Origin: Bacteroidetes bacterium OLB10
Lineage (GTDB): Bacteria > Bacteroidota > Bacteroidia > AKYH767-A > OLB10
Direction: 5' to 3'
DNA length: 64,000 nucleotides
Assembly: GCA_001567275.1 (NCBI GenBank)
Contig: LNBX01000046.1
Coordinates: forward strand, 1-64,000
How positions within the stretch are numbered: position 1 is the stretch's first letter; each line of letters opens with the position of its first letter. The notes beneath the pieces are model-generated. The model was not told where the DNA came from, did no database searches, and saw nothing but the letters and a program-made list of their open reading frames with translations. A program made the translations under genes and the position numbers. Below, in pieces: positions 25,607 through 35,442 of the stretch.

Positions 25607-28600
25607 TTATTCTATAACAACTCTCTTATTCACTGTTCCCTTGTTGTTGATTGCTGAGAGCACATAAACTCCTTTAGGCAACATGCTTACATCCATTGTT
25701 GATGCATTTATACCTGTAGTGTTATGGATATTGTTTTCTTTCACCAGTTTTCCGGTAATGTCTGTCAGAACAATGTGTGTAGTACCTTGCTCTGTTGCAT
25801 TCCACTCTATGGTAATGTAGTTGTCTGCAGGATTAGGATAAACACTAAACGCTGATGGTTGACTGTTCTCTTCGCCAAGGCGGCAGTTGTCAAGTGCTAC
25901 TGCCTTTACTTTTGATGCACTTCCGCATGCATTTGACGACATCAGTATTACATTGCCTGCTGCAGCGCCCCAGGTTACTGTTACATCATTCGTGTTGCCG
26001 CCTCCGCTTACATACGTTGCTGTATTCGGATATATCCATGTCAACGTAAAGTCGCCCTGTATGTTGGTAGTATCTGCCGTGAAGGTTACATTCTGGTTGG
26101 CACATGCCAGACCCGGTGTGATGGATGCTGCTGCAACCGGTGCTCCTTTTACAGGAATACATCGTGTAGCACTGCTGCCACATGCATTGTAAGCCGATAC
26201 ACATACCTGTCCTTTAATGAAGACTCCGTACTGCACATTAATTGTTTCAGTATTGTTAGGACCGATGATGGTTCCGGGTGTAGTCCACTGGAAGTTCATC
26301 CCTGCCTGTGGTGCTACACTGTAACTAACATTGCCGTTACACAATCCGCTGCTCGTTCCTGTTATACTTACTGGGCGCTTGGGTACTGTTGGTGCTATGG
26401 TCTTGCATTTTGGCCCTGTAGATACTCCACATCCGCTGACTACCGTTACACATATATTTCCAACGTTATTATAATTGTTCTGGAAGGTTACCTCCACACT
26501 GTTGGTACCTGCTCCCTGTGTAATGTTGGAGTTGGATGGTGTTGTCCAGTTGTAAGTAGCTCCTGAAATGTTGGCTACACTGTAAGTCTGCACTGCATTG
26601 GGGCATGCCGTAAAGGTTCCGGTAATGGCTCCTATGGCTGCTGCAGATACTGATGAAGACAATGTCATACATTTTGTTGAACTGGTAAAGCAACCTACCT
26701 TGGCTGCTACACACAGAGTTCCTCCTGTCCATGCAGGGCCAAAGTTTACTGTTACATTTTCTGTTGTTCCTGTTACAGTTGCATCTCCTGATATTGTCCA
26801 CTCATAAGAGTCTGCTCCTGTTACTGCTGTACAACTGTAGGCCACATTGTTGGTGTTGGCGCAGGCTACTGCATTACCTATCACTGCTGCAGGGGTTGAT
26901 ACCGATCTGCGGATAGATACTGCACGGGCTGGGCCCGTACCACAGGCATTGCTGGCTTCTACCATTATCTTGTAAGTGGAGTTGGATGTGGTTCCAAACT
27001 CTACATCTATACTGCTGCTGCCGTCAGGTGATAAAAAGTTTACTCCGGTAATATTCAAACCCGGATACCAGTGATAAGTAGCAGCATCAGTAGCACTGGT
27101 ACTTAAAGTATATGGCCCGTCTGTTGGATTAGGACACACACTTGTTGGCGCACCGGTGATTGGATCGGGTTGTGAAGGGGGTGCAGCATAATCATAAGTA
27201 AGAGTTACATCAATTGTCGAACTACATCCATTTGCATCACTTACATAAATTGTAGTGGTTCCTTCGGATAAATCAGGTACTGTTGCCTGCGAAGTTCCCT
27301 GATAATAATTCATATAATCAGCAGTAAAATCATAATCAGGAGTTCCACCTGTAGCACCAATGGTAGCAGTTCCATCACTTCCGCCCATACAACCTACATT
27401 CTGAGTGCTGATAATGTTCAGTGTAGGATTAGGATTTACTGTTACATTAACTGAATCAGCTGCTGTACAGCCATACTGATTAGTTACAATTACAACATAA
27501 TATCCACTGTTAGACGAGTTTGGATTTGTTACGTTAGTATTTTGTATGGTACTTGTAAATCCATTTGGGCCACTCCATGCAAAAGAGTTTCCTGATCCTT
27601 GCCCGGGAGCAGTATTTGCACTGTATAAATCAATGTCTGTTCCCTCACACACATCTCCACCACTACTTGCAACTGCTGTTGGAGCAGGTGATACGGTGAA
27701 TGACCATACATTACAGGATGAACCACCTCCTCCAATCTGAGGAACTATCATCCAGTAGTAGGTTCCGCTTACGACTGTTGCATTATAGGTGGTGTCTGAC
27801 TGATTAGCTGAAACTAATGTTGTTGGTGGGTTATTGCCATCAAAATACACGTCATATCCAGTAGCACCGGTTAATGTATTCCATATTAGATTTACAGTTC
27901 CATTTACAGGGCAACCACTGCCACCGTTAGAAGGTGATACAGGGGCATTTAAACAGGTAGCGTTTCCTATATTTACCAGATAATCCTCAGTTTCACCATA
28001 AGAATATGTGGTGCATGCCTGACCACTTGTTAGCGTTGTATTATATCTGTCGCGAACCCGCATGGCAGTGATACCCGTCTGGGGTGGTGAACCCGGTATA
28101 TTTAATGTTCCATTTATGGTAGTGCCGTTTCCACTTCCTAAATAGGTATATTCAGATGCGTCAAATGTACCGCTGTGATCATAATCTATCCAAACAGCCA
28201 CATGCTCAGTACCACCGGGGCCAACAGTTACAGACATTGGGTAACTGCCTCCTGCTGATAACTGAGGTATGGGCAAACCTGTTCTGTAGTCACCATATCC
28301 ACCGGAAGAACAGGAAGAAGTATTATTAAGTGTACTTAGTGTGACGTTGGTGATTATATCATCCAGATTACAATTACTCGTCACGGAACAATAATTACAC
28401 AAATAAAATGGATTTATCGTAAGTTGTGCAGCTACGGATGTATCTGTTGAAGAAGAATTGGTACATGTTACTATGCAACGATACCAGTCAGATGCACTGG
28501 CAGTGCCGTTATAACTGGATGAAGTCGCACCTGATATATCAGTATAAGTAATATTATCAGAAGATGACTGCCACTGATAGGTAATTCCTGTACCGCTGCT

Positions 28601-29335
28601 TGCTCCGGACAGCGAGGCTGTAAATGATTCTCCGGAACATAAAGTAGAAGGAGTAAGTTGAGTTGTACCTGCGCTCACAGCACCACTGCATGGTGGTGGT
28701 ATTGTACATGTAATAGATATATTATCAATAGCCGGTCTGGCATATGGAGAAAAACCGTCATTCGTGTAAGAGAAAACTAAACGTACTGTACTTCCCGCCC
28801 ATGAGGATAAGTCAATAGTGGACATTTGAGTAAAACCTGAATAAGTTGTTGCTGTGTTTTCAAACACCTTGGTATAACCTGATCCCGGCACCACATCTGT
28901 TACAGGAGTATTGGATGTGGTGGTAGTAAATACCCTGATATAATCATAACCGTTGTCAATAGTTGGCATGCTCAGGTAAAATGATAACTGCACATTGGTA
29001 GCACCTGACGGCACAGCCACATCACGGTAAAAATGATCTGTGCCCGATGCATTGGAACCATTATAATTAGAAGCAGTTCCCTCATAAGCAGCCTTGGTTC
29101 CCGGTGATACAGATCCGGCAGGTGTTCCTACTCTGAACCTTCTGTTATCATTATCCTGTACTTCTGTCCATCCATTAGCTGCAAAAGTGGAAGTACTGTT
29201 TTCAAATCCACCATCAGTTGTAGGGTCAAGTAAAACTGTTTGCGCATGGAGCGTAGGAGTCCATAGCAATAATAAAGCAAGCACAAACCCCAACTTGGTG
29301 AGGAATGTTTTTAACTGGTAGCTGTAAATGTTCAT
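25607..29335 (-). CDS. Large secreted T9SS cargo protein with GEVED and PKD/Ig-like domains
   Basis: 1242 residues. A signal peptide ends at HAQ (about residue 32). Residues 32-210 form an N-terminal jelly-roll-like domain that begins with DPTTDGGFE and FAANGW. An Ig-like segment comes next. Residues about 314-456 match the GEVED domain (VWIDYDHSGTFDASEY ... GETEDYLV). A series of Ig/PKD-like repeats follows. The last 75 residues are a type A T9SS sorting domain (F-S-V-Y-P-N-P ... G-x-Y-V-L-S). It should be exported by T9SS and attached or released at the surface; no catalytic domain is visible, so an adhesive or structural role is the simplest guess. It is a paralogue of the divergent 29766-33893 gene, sharing the first domain and the C-terminal Ig repeats. 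Confidence 0.88.
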   Translation of the reverse strand: MNIYSYQLKTFLTKLGFVLALLLLWTPTLHAQTVLLDPTTDGGFENSTSTFAANGWTEVQDNDNRRFRVGTPAGSVSPGTKAAYEGTASNYNGSNASGTDHFYRDVAVPSGATNVQLSFYLSMPTIDNGYDYIRVFTTTTSNTPVTDVVPGSGYTKVFENTATTYSGFTQMSTIDLSSWAGSTVRLVFSYTNDGFSPYARPAIDNISITCTIPPPCSGAVSAGTTQLTPSTLCSGESFTASLSGASSGTGITYQWQSSSDNITYTDISGATSSSYNGTASASDWYRCIVTCTNSSSTDTSVAAQLTINPFYLCNYCSVTSNCNLDDIITNVTLSTLNNTSSCSSGGYGDYRTGLPIPQLSAGGSYPMSVTVGPGGTEHVAVWIDYDHSGTFDASEYTYLGSGNGTTINGTLNIPGSPPQTGITAMRVRDRYNTTLTSGQACTTYSYGETEDYLVNIGNATCLNAPVSPSNGGSGCPVNGTVNLIWNTLTGATGYDVYFDGNNPPTTLVSANQSDTTYNATVVSGTYYWMIVPQIGGGGSSCNVWSFTVSPAPTAVASSGGDVCEGTDIDLYSANTAPGQGSGNSFAWSGPNGFTSTIQNTNVTNPNSSNSGYYVVIVTNQYGCTAADSVNVTVNPNPTLNIISTQNVGCMGGSDGTATIGATGGTPDYDFTADYMNYYQGTSQATVPDLSEGTTTIYVSDANGCSSTIDVTLTYDYAAPPSQPDPITGAPTSVCPNPTDGPYTLSTSATDAATYHWYPGLNITGVNFLSPDGSSSIDVEFGTTSNSTYKIMVEASNACGTGPARAVSIRRSVSTPAAVIGNAVACANTNNVAYSCTAVTGADSYEWTISGDATVTGTTENVTVNFGPAWTGGTLCVAAKVGCFTSSTKCMTLSSSVSAAAIGAITGTFTACPNAVQTYSVANISGATYNWTTPSNSNITQGAGTNSVEVTFQNNYNNVGNICVTVVSGCGVSTGPKCKTIAPTVPKRPVSITGTSSGLCNGNVSYSVAPQAGMNFQWTTPGTIIGPNNTETINVQYGVFIKGQVCVSAYNACGSSATRCIPVKGAPVAAASITPGLACANQNVTFTADTTNIQGDFTLTWIYPNTATYVSGGGNTNDVTVTWGAAAGNVILMSSNACGSASKVKAVALDNCRLGEENSQPSAFSVYPNPADNYITIEWNATEQGTTHIVLTDITGKLVKENNIHNTTGINASTMDVSMLPKGVYVLSAINNKGTVNKRVVIE

Positions 29336-29765
29336 GTTTTTAATTTTTGATTATGTTAAAATAGAATTAAAATATTATGACCGATAGGTTAAGCCATCAT
29401 GCATTAATTTAACAATGTCTTGTTGCAGTAAGAAATGTCTAGAACGAATTCTGTTTAAAAAAAATGCGGTTATTGGATTAACTTAAAAAATCAGTTTCAA
29501 AAATATAATAATTTTTTGAAATTGCAATAACTTATTAAATTTTATTTTAAAAGAATTATTAAGTGTGTGAGTTTTTAGCTTTTACCCGCAATCACTCTTA
29601 TTTTAACTCTTTCTATATCATTCACCTGAAAAAGAAACTCATAAAAACATTCTTCATAATATTCTTGAGTATTCACCCAAAAAATGTTGGCTTTTACCAA
29701 ATATCTAAGACTTCCGGGAATCTAATTTTTAGCTTGCATACTCAAATTACCAAAACAGTATTAAT
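29336..29765. other. Divergent spacer between the two T9SS cargo genes
   Basis: This 430-bp AT-rich stretch should hold both promoters. I found no clean TAnnTTTG element with a -33 box. A 68-codon frame at 29563-29769 overlaps the downstream start and looks like chance. Confidence 0.4.
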
Positions 29766-32700
29766 ATGAAACAATTAAACAGAAAATCAATCGCACGTTA
29801 TGGTTTGTTTATTGGAGCTATAATAGTGCTGAGTTTGTATTCAGGCAAACTCAAAGCGCAAACAACCCTGATTGACCCCGCAGGAGCCGGTGGTTTCGAG
29901 TTGGGTTCTACTTTCGCAGCCAATGGCTGGACTGATGCTCAGAGTGCAACCGGTAACAAATGGTATGTAGGTACTTATACGCATACTGCCGGAAGCCGTG
30001 GTGTTTATGTAGGTACCTCTGCATCTAACAACAATTATTCTAAGTGGGGCTTTTCTTCTGCAAGCAGAATACAGCATTTTTACAGAGATGTATCATTCCC
30101 TGCAGGCGAAACCGACATTACATTATCTTTTAAATGGCGTTGTGAAGGTGAGTACAATCATGATGATATTAAAGTATTCCTTGCTCCCACAGGTGTAACA
30201 CCTGCTGCAGGTACTGCAATTAGCAATACATACTTGATTGGAGGAGCGTATGATGGCGAAGGAACATATCAGACAGTTACAATAAAACTGGATGCCGCAA
30301 ATGCAGGTACAACTAAACGATTGATATTTCAGTGGAGAAACGATAACAACTTTTTTGGTACAGATCCGGCAGGAGCATTTGATGAGATATCATTATTTAC
30401 ATGTTTGCCATTACCTGCACCAACTACAACCGGTGGAAGCCTGTGTGATTTAGGTGGAGTACCTGTGAGTGCAACTCCGGGAGCAGGTGGCAATTCCATT
30501 AACTGGTGGGATGCACCTACAGGAGGTAACTTATTACTTGCTGACGCAGTGAGTGCTGTTGTCAATGTAAATGCTACAGGAAGCTACACTTTTTATGCAA
30601 GCACTTTAAATAATACAACAGGTTGTGGAAGTACTGTAAGAACTGCAGTAACTGCTACTGTTTATCCTAAATTAACTTCCAATCCATCTGCAACCATAAC
30701 GAATGGTTGCCCTCCTTATAATACAACAGTGAATGGCGGTGTTTTGCGTACAGCAAAAAGTACAGTTAGTTATTCAGTGCCTGATAATAATGTAGCCGGT
30801 GTTACAAGCAATGTAGGTGTTTCCGGTTTTTCTACAGCACTTAACAATACAACAGTGCGTATTGAACAGGTAAAATTTAATATCAATCACACCTATGATC
30901 AAGATTTAATTATTAAACTAATTTCACCTGATGCATCACAGTTGGTACTGGTTAACCGCAGAGGAGGCAATGGTAATAATTTCACCAATACCGTAATTAA
31001 AACAGGTGGTACTCCTATAGCATCAGGCTCAGCACCTTTTACAGGAACTTATGCACCGGATTTTCCTTTCAGCACCTTCAACGGAAAAGATATTAATGGT
31101 ACATGGGGATTAAATGTTTCTGACCGTGCAGGAGGAGACGTTGGAACCTTACTGAACTGGGAAATCAGCTTTGTTGATGATAATGGATTAACATATACAT
31201 GGACTTCTACACCTTCCGGATTTACCAATAGCAGTTCTGAATTTACAACAAGTATCAATTCAAGTATTACATTTAATCTTACGGTAGATAATACATCACA
31301 GGGTTGCAGTGCAACAGGTAATATTGCTTTGACAGCATCACCTGCACCTGTGCCAGTTGCAAGCAGTGGAGGAGATGTGTGTGAAGGATCTGATATTTAT
31401 CTGGTCAGTGATAACTTTGCTCCGGGTCAGGGAAGTGGCAATACGTATGCATGGACAGGCCCTGATGGATTTACAAGTTCTCAGCAAAACCCGGTTATCA
31501 GTATGCCGGGCTATAGCGCCAGCGGTACTTATACTGTAGTTGTTACCAACCAATATGGATGTACAGCGAGTGCCACAACTGATGTAACTGTTAACCCAAA
31601 CCCAACACTTAGCATTGCAAGTCAGGGCTACATAGGTTGTGAAGGTACAGTAGATTTAGATGCAGCAGGCGGAACATCACCTTATGATTATACTTATGAT
31701 TTTGTCAATTATAATCAGGATGGAGAGTTTTCAGGAATTTCAGCTCCGGGAAGCATAACGGTTTATGCAAGTGATGCCAACGGATGTCAGGCCACACCAT
31801 TAGTTGTCAATTTTGCTCAACGTACTTTTGATATTACTTCAGTAGCAGGAGCAAACGGTAGTATTACTCCTTCGGGTGTAACAGCAGTTAACTGTGATGG
31901 AAGCATAACATATACCATAACACCTGCCAACTGTAATTATGAGATTTTAGATGTATTTGTTAACGGTTCCAGCGTTGGCGCAGTAGGAACATATACTTTT
32001 AATAATGTGATGAGTGAAGATTCCATTCGTGCCGAATTTACACTGAGAGATCAGCCGGAGGCTCCAACAGGTGCTGTTACTGATGCCTTTGGTGATGAAA
32101 TTTGTATCGGTGGAAATGTGCAGCTTACTGCCAACGGAGGTGCATTTGGTGAAATGAGTGGTGTTTACAAATGGTATAAAGGAAGTTGTGGTGGTGTACT
32201 TGCAGGTACAGGCCAAAACATTACTGTTAGTCCAACTGCAACAACTACATATTATGTACGAATTGAAGATGCATGTGGAAACGTAACATCATGTGTGCCT
32301 GTTGACGTAAATGTAAAAACTGCAGCTCCTTCAAAAAATGTAGATGTACCTATCACAGGTATGCCATCCAATGCATGCCCCGGTACAACAGCAGCTCTAT
32401 CTGTTCCAGTTGTTCCAAATGCTTCAAGATATATTTGGGATGGCCCTCCGGGTACAACTTTTGATGGCAATCCATCACCCTATACCTCTATGTCTCCAAA
32501 CGTAAACATTGTATTTGGCACAACTAATAACTCAATGTATAAAATAGGAGTTCAGGCAGGAAACAGTTGCGGAAATACACTTCGTAAAATTCAGAAAACA
32601 CGTTACATGGTGTCAGTTCCTGCTGCTATAAGTGGTGCAACAACTATGTGTGCAAATACATCAGGCGTGTATGAAATAGATCCTATAGAAGGAGCAAGCA

Positions 32701-33893
32701 GTTATCAGTGGACTATAACAGGTGATGCAACAGTGAGTGGAACAAGTACTACAGCCACAGTTAATTTTGGCCCTGCCTGGAATGGCGGAACCCTATGTGT
32801 AGCTGCTAAAACAAGTTGTTATACTTCTCCTTCAAAATGTTTAACCATAAGCACTTCTGCTGCACCATTAAATGCAATCTCAGGTTCATTCACTGCATGT
32901 CCAAACACTACATTAACCTTTAGTGTTCCTGCATCAAGCGGTGCTGCAAGTTATAACTGGACTTTGCCTGCCAATACATCTGGAAGTTCTTCAACAAACA
33001 GTATTAACGTTAGCTTCCTTCCGGGATATAATAATGTAGGAAATATTTGTGTGAGTGTGACAAGTATTTGTGGGGTAACTTCAGCAGTGAAATGTAAAAC
33101 TGTAGCTCCCGGACTTCCTGCACGTCCTGCTTCAATCAGTGGAATAACCAATGGTCTATGTAGTATGCCTAATGTGAACTATTCAGTTTCCAGCGAACCA
33201 GGTGTAACTTATAACTGGACAGCACCCGGTACAATCATCGGAAACGGAAATAGTTCTGTTGGAATCAGCTACAGCACTTTCACTACAGGTCAGGTTTGTG
33301 TTTCAGCTACCAATGGTTGTGGTACAAGTGCTGAACGTTGTATCCCTGTAAAAGGTGCACCAAGTACTCCGGTGGCTCTGACTACTGATCCTACTGACTG
33401 GTGTGCCAATGAGGCAGGTATTGAGTTTGTTGCTGATGTAAGCAATGTAACAGGTATCTATAATCTGTCATGGTCTTATCCTGCAAGTACTACCTATATT
33501 CAGGGTGGTGGTAACAACTCGACTCTTGTACTTGATTGGGGAAGCAGCAACGGTGTTGTGATGGTATCAGCCAGCAATGCCTGTGGCAGTGGTACAAGAA
33601 CCAAGAGTGTAGTTCTCAACTGCAGAGAGAGTGAAATGACCCAGGCAGCTAAGCTGAATGTTTATCCTAATCCTACTGCCGGAATGGTGAATGTGGAATT
33701 TACTTCTGAAAAAGGAAATGCACAGATTACTATGATGGATTTGAGTGGAAGAATGGTGATGCAGCAAACACAGCAAGTGGTTGCAGGTCAAAATAACATT
33801 CAACTTGACCTCAGTAAATTTGCTAAGGGAACGTATATGCTCAACCTTCGCACTGCAGATGGAAATCATCAGGTGAAAGTTGTGGTTGAGTAA
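29766..33893 (+). CDS. Large secreted T9SS cargo protein with P-domain and Ig-like repeats
   Basis: 1375 residues. A signal peptide ends at KAQ (about residue 32). Residues 32-212 form the same N-terminal domain as the divergent paralogue (DPAGAGGFE, FAANGWTDAQ, HFYRDVSFP). Residues about 335-470 are a proprotein-convertase P-domain (I-x-Q-V-K-F-N-I-N-H-T-Y-D-Q-D-L-I-I-K-L ... NGTWGLNVSDRAGGDVGTL). PKD/Ig-like repeats follow, and the C-terminus is a type A sorting domain (LNVYPNPTAGMV ... G-T-Y-M-L-N). No peptidase domain accompanies the P-domain. It is probably surface-exposed. The C-terminal repeats (TITGDATVSG, NFGPAWNGGTLCVAAK) closely match the paralogue. Confidence 0.88.
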   Translation: MKQLNRKSIARYGLFIGAIIVLSLYSGKLKAQTTLIDPAGAGGFELGSTFAANGWTDAQSATGNKWYVGTYTHTAGSRGVYVGTSASNNNYSKWGFSSASRIQHFYRDVSFPAGETDITLSFKWRCEGEYNHDDIKVFLAPTGVTPAAGTAISNTYLIGGAYDGEGTYQTVTIKLDAANAGTTKRLIFQWRNDNNFFGTDPAGAFDEISLFTCLPLPAPTTTGGSLCDLGGVPVSATPGAGGNSINWWDAPTGGNLLLADAVSAVVNVNATGSYTFYASTLNNTTGCGSTVRTAVTATVYPKLTSNPSATITNGCPPYNTTVNGGVLRTAKSTVSYSVPDNNVAGVTSNVGVSGFSTALNNTTVRIEQVKFNINHTYDQDLIIKLISPDASQLVLVNRRGGNGNNFTNTVIKTGGTPIASGSAPFTGTYAPDFPFSTFNGKDINGTWGLNVSDRAGGDVGTLLNWEISFVDDNGLTYTWTSTPSGFTNSSSEFTTSINSSITFNLTVDNTSQGCSATGNIALTASPAPVPVASSGGDVCEGSDIYLVSDNFAPGQGSGNTYAWTGPDGFTSSQQNPVISMPGYSASGTYTVVVTNQYGCTASATTDVTVNPNPTLSIASQGYIGCEGTVDLDAAGGTSPYDYTYDFVNYNQDGEFSGISAPGSITVYASDANGCQATPLVVNFAQRTFDITSVAGANGSITPSGVTAVNCDGSITYTITPANCNYEILDVFVNGSSVGAVGTYTFNNVMSEDSIRAEFTLRDQPEAPTGAVTDAFGDEICIGGNVQLTANGGAFGEMSGVYKWYKGSCGGVLAGTGQNITVSPTATTTYYVRIEDACGNVTSCVPVDVNVKTAAPSKNVDVPITGMPSNACPGTTAALSVPVVPNASRYIWDGPPGTTFDGNPSPYTSMSPNVNIVFGTTNNSMYKIGVQAGNSCGNTLRKIQKTRYMVSVPAAISGATTMCANTSGVYEIDPIEGASSYQWTITGDATVSGTSTTATVNFGPAWNGGTLCVAAKTSCYTSPSKCLTISTSAAPLNAISGSFTACPNTTLTFSVPASSGAASYNWTLPANTSGSSSTNSINVSFLPGYNNVGNICVSVTSICGVTSAVKCKTVAPGLPARPASISGITNGLCSMPNVNYSVSSEPGVTYNWTAPGTIIGNGNSSVGISYSTFTTGQVCVSATNGCGTSAERCIPVKGAPSTPVALTTDPTDWCANEAGIEFVADVSNVTGIYNLSWSYPASTTYIQGGGNNSTLVLDWGSSNGVVMVSASNACGSGTRTKSVVLNCRESEMTQAAKLNVYPNPTAGMVNVEFTSEKGNAQITMMDLSGRMVMQQTQQVVAGQNNIQLDLSKFAKGTYMLNLRTADGNHQVKVVVE

Positions 33894-33934
33894 ACACCAA
33901 TGTAAGTAAGACTAATCAATATTTAAAGTCTGGT

Positions 33935-33966
33935 AATGAGAGCAGCGCTTTGCGCTGCTCTCATTG
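33935..33966 (+). terminator. Strong hairpin terminator of the T9SS cargo gene
   Basis: AATGAGAGCAGCGC (33935-33948) and GCGCTGCTCTCATT (33952-33965) form a perfect 14-bp stem with a TTT loop, followed by a short T-rich tail. Confidence 0.75.
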
Positions 33967-34084
33967 TTTATTATGGTACTGTTATCATGGGCAATTAATT
34001 ATTTTCGCGGTGCATATTGGAATTGCTTAACTGAGAAATTTCTTTGATTATAAATATTGATTTGTCATTTTTATTGCTGATACA

Positions 34085-34936
34085 TTGCAAATACAGCTTA
34101 AAGTTTTGAGACTTGATTCTGAAGATGTAATAGCCGGAGGAAATAAGTCTTATAAACTAAAGTACAATATTGAAGAAGCAAGAAATCAAAACAAAAAATG
34201 CATCGTCACGTTGGGAGGTGCTTTCAGTAATCATATTGCTGCAGTGGCGCGTCAGTGTAAAAGGGAAAATCTGAAGTCAGTTGGAATCATTCGGGGAGAC
34301 GACTTATTACCACGAAATATAACGCTTAAACGTGCTGAAGAGGATGGAATGAAACTCATTTTTGTAAGCAGAAAAGATTATCGCGAATTACGTACAGCGG
34401 ATGAAACCCTGTTGCAAAGTTTAATCAATCCTTTGTTGGAACAAAATACCATTGATACTGCAACATGTTATTTGGTTCCTGAAGGAGGAAATAATCGGTT
34501 GGGATTTAAAGGCTGCCGCGAAATATTAAATCAACAAAAAGCTGACTACGATTTTGTATGTTGTGCTGCAGGTACGGGCACTACACTTGCGGGTTTGGCA
34601 GCATCCATCAAACCTCATCAAACCGCTGTTGGCATTGCCGCAGTGAAGGATTATGATTTTATAAACAATAATATTTCAACTTACCTTAGCCATGACCACC
34701 TTCATGGAACTTATAAGTTAATTATGGATTACACATTTGGTGGCTTCGGAAAAAGTAATGCTGAACTTCGGGATTTCACAGAAGAGTTTAGTACTCTTAC
34801 ATCCATTGCTATCGAACCTGTTTACACCGGAAAAATGTTTTATGGCATTTTGCAAATGATAAAGAAGGGGGAATTCCCTGAGGGCAGCAATATACTCTGT
34901 GTACACACAGGAGGATTGCAGTATCTTCAACCATAA
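34085..34936 (+). CDS. PLP-dependent ACC deaminase / D-cysteine desulfhydrase family protein
   Basis: 283 residues from a TTG at 34085. The PLP lysine is in GGNKSYKLKYN, with GGAFSNHIAA next and the phosphate-binding AAGTGTTLAG loop later. The family breaks down D-cysteine or aminocyclopropane carboxylate; which substrate applies here is unknown. Close homologues usually carry 15-20 more N-terminal residues. In this frame a TGA lies 27 bp upstream of the TTG and no ATG or GTG is available, so the start is either this TTG or a rarer codon, or the 5' end is altered. Monocistronic. Confidence 0.8.
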   Translation: MQIQLKVLRLDSEDVIAGGNKSYKLKYNIEEARNQNKKCIVTLGGAFSNHIAAVARQCKRENLKSVGIIRGDDLLPRNITLKRAEEDGMKLIFVSRKDYRELRTADETLLQSLINPLLEQNTIDTATCYLVPEGGNNRLGFKGCREILNQQKADYDFVCCAAGTGTTLAGLAASIKPHQTAVGIAAVKDYDFINNNISTYLSHDHLHGTYKLIMDYTFGGFGKSNAELRDFTEEFSTLTSIAIEPVYTGKMFYGILQMIKKGEFPEGSNILCVHTGGLQYLQP

Positions 34937-35002
34937 GTGGAGGATATTATTACTTCAGAATTAAAGATTAGAGTTTCATCTCATTCCTGTGCCTTTTCAT
35001 GC

Positions 35003-35010
35003 TATCTTTG
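35003..35010 (+). promoter_or_regulatory. -7 element of rnpB
   Basis: TATCTTTG matches TAnnTTTG and ends 5 bp before the start of the RNase P RNA, the spacing expected for a start at the mature 5' end. Confidence 0.6.
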
Positions 35011-35014
35011 CACA

Positions 35015-35401
35015 TGGCAAGCCGCTCTGTCGCTCTATCGTTTTTAAACGGTAGGGAGGAAAGTCCGGACAACAAAGAGCATCCCGCCTTCTGTTAAAGA
35101 AGGGTGCAGCAAAAGCAATGATGCTGTAACAGAAAGTGCCACAGAGAACATAATTCCGGAAGCAACGTGTTGCATCCGGTAAAGGTGAAAACGTGAGGTA
35201 AGAGCTTACGTGGACAGGCAGTAATGCCCGTGCAAGGTAAACCTCGGGAGTTGAAAGGCAAAATAAATCACGAACATGCAGCTGCTCGTTGCTGCATGTG
35301 CTGAAAAGTACATCTTCGTGAAGGGTATGCCGCAACAGACAAATGGCAGAGAAACAATGAAGCAATTCATTGTTTACAGAATCCGGCTTACAGGCTTGCT
35401 T
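35015..35401 (+). ncRNA. rnpB: RNase P RNA, bacterial type A
   Basis: Conserved core blocks are present: GGAGGAAAGTCCGGACA (P4 5' strand region) near 35054, and ACAGAATCCGGCTTA near the 3' end (35377-35391). The termini pair as P1 (GGCAAGCC with GGCTTGC). The length, about 385 nt, is normal. The RNA is the catalytic part of the tRNA 5'-end processing enzyme. A T-rich tract follows. The ends are accurate to within a few bases. Confidence 0.95.
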
Positions 35402-35442
35402 TTTCTTTTTAGCTTAACGCAGTTTTAGATACTTTAGCCCCG

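Noticed and set aside
29563..29769. 68-codon open frame before the T9SS cargo gene
   Set aside because: No domain, signal or start context; it overlaps the real start and lies in the promoter spacer.
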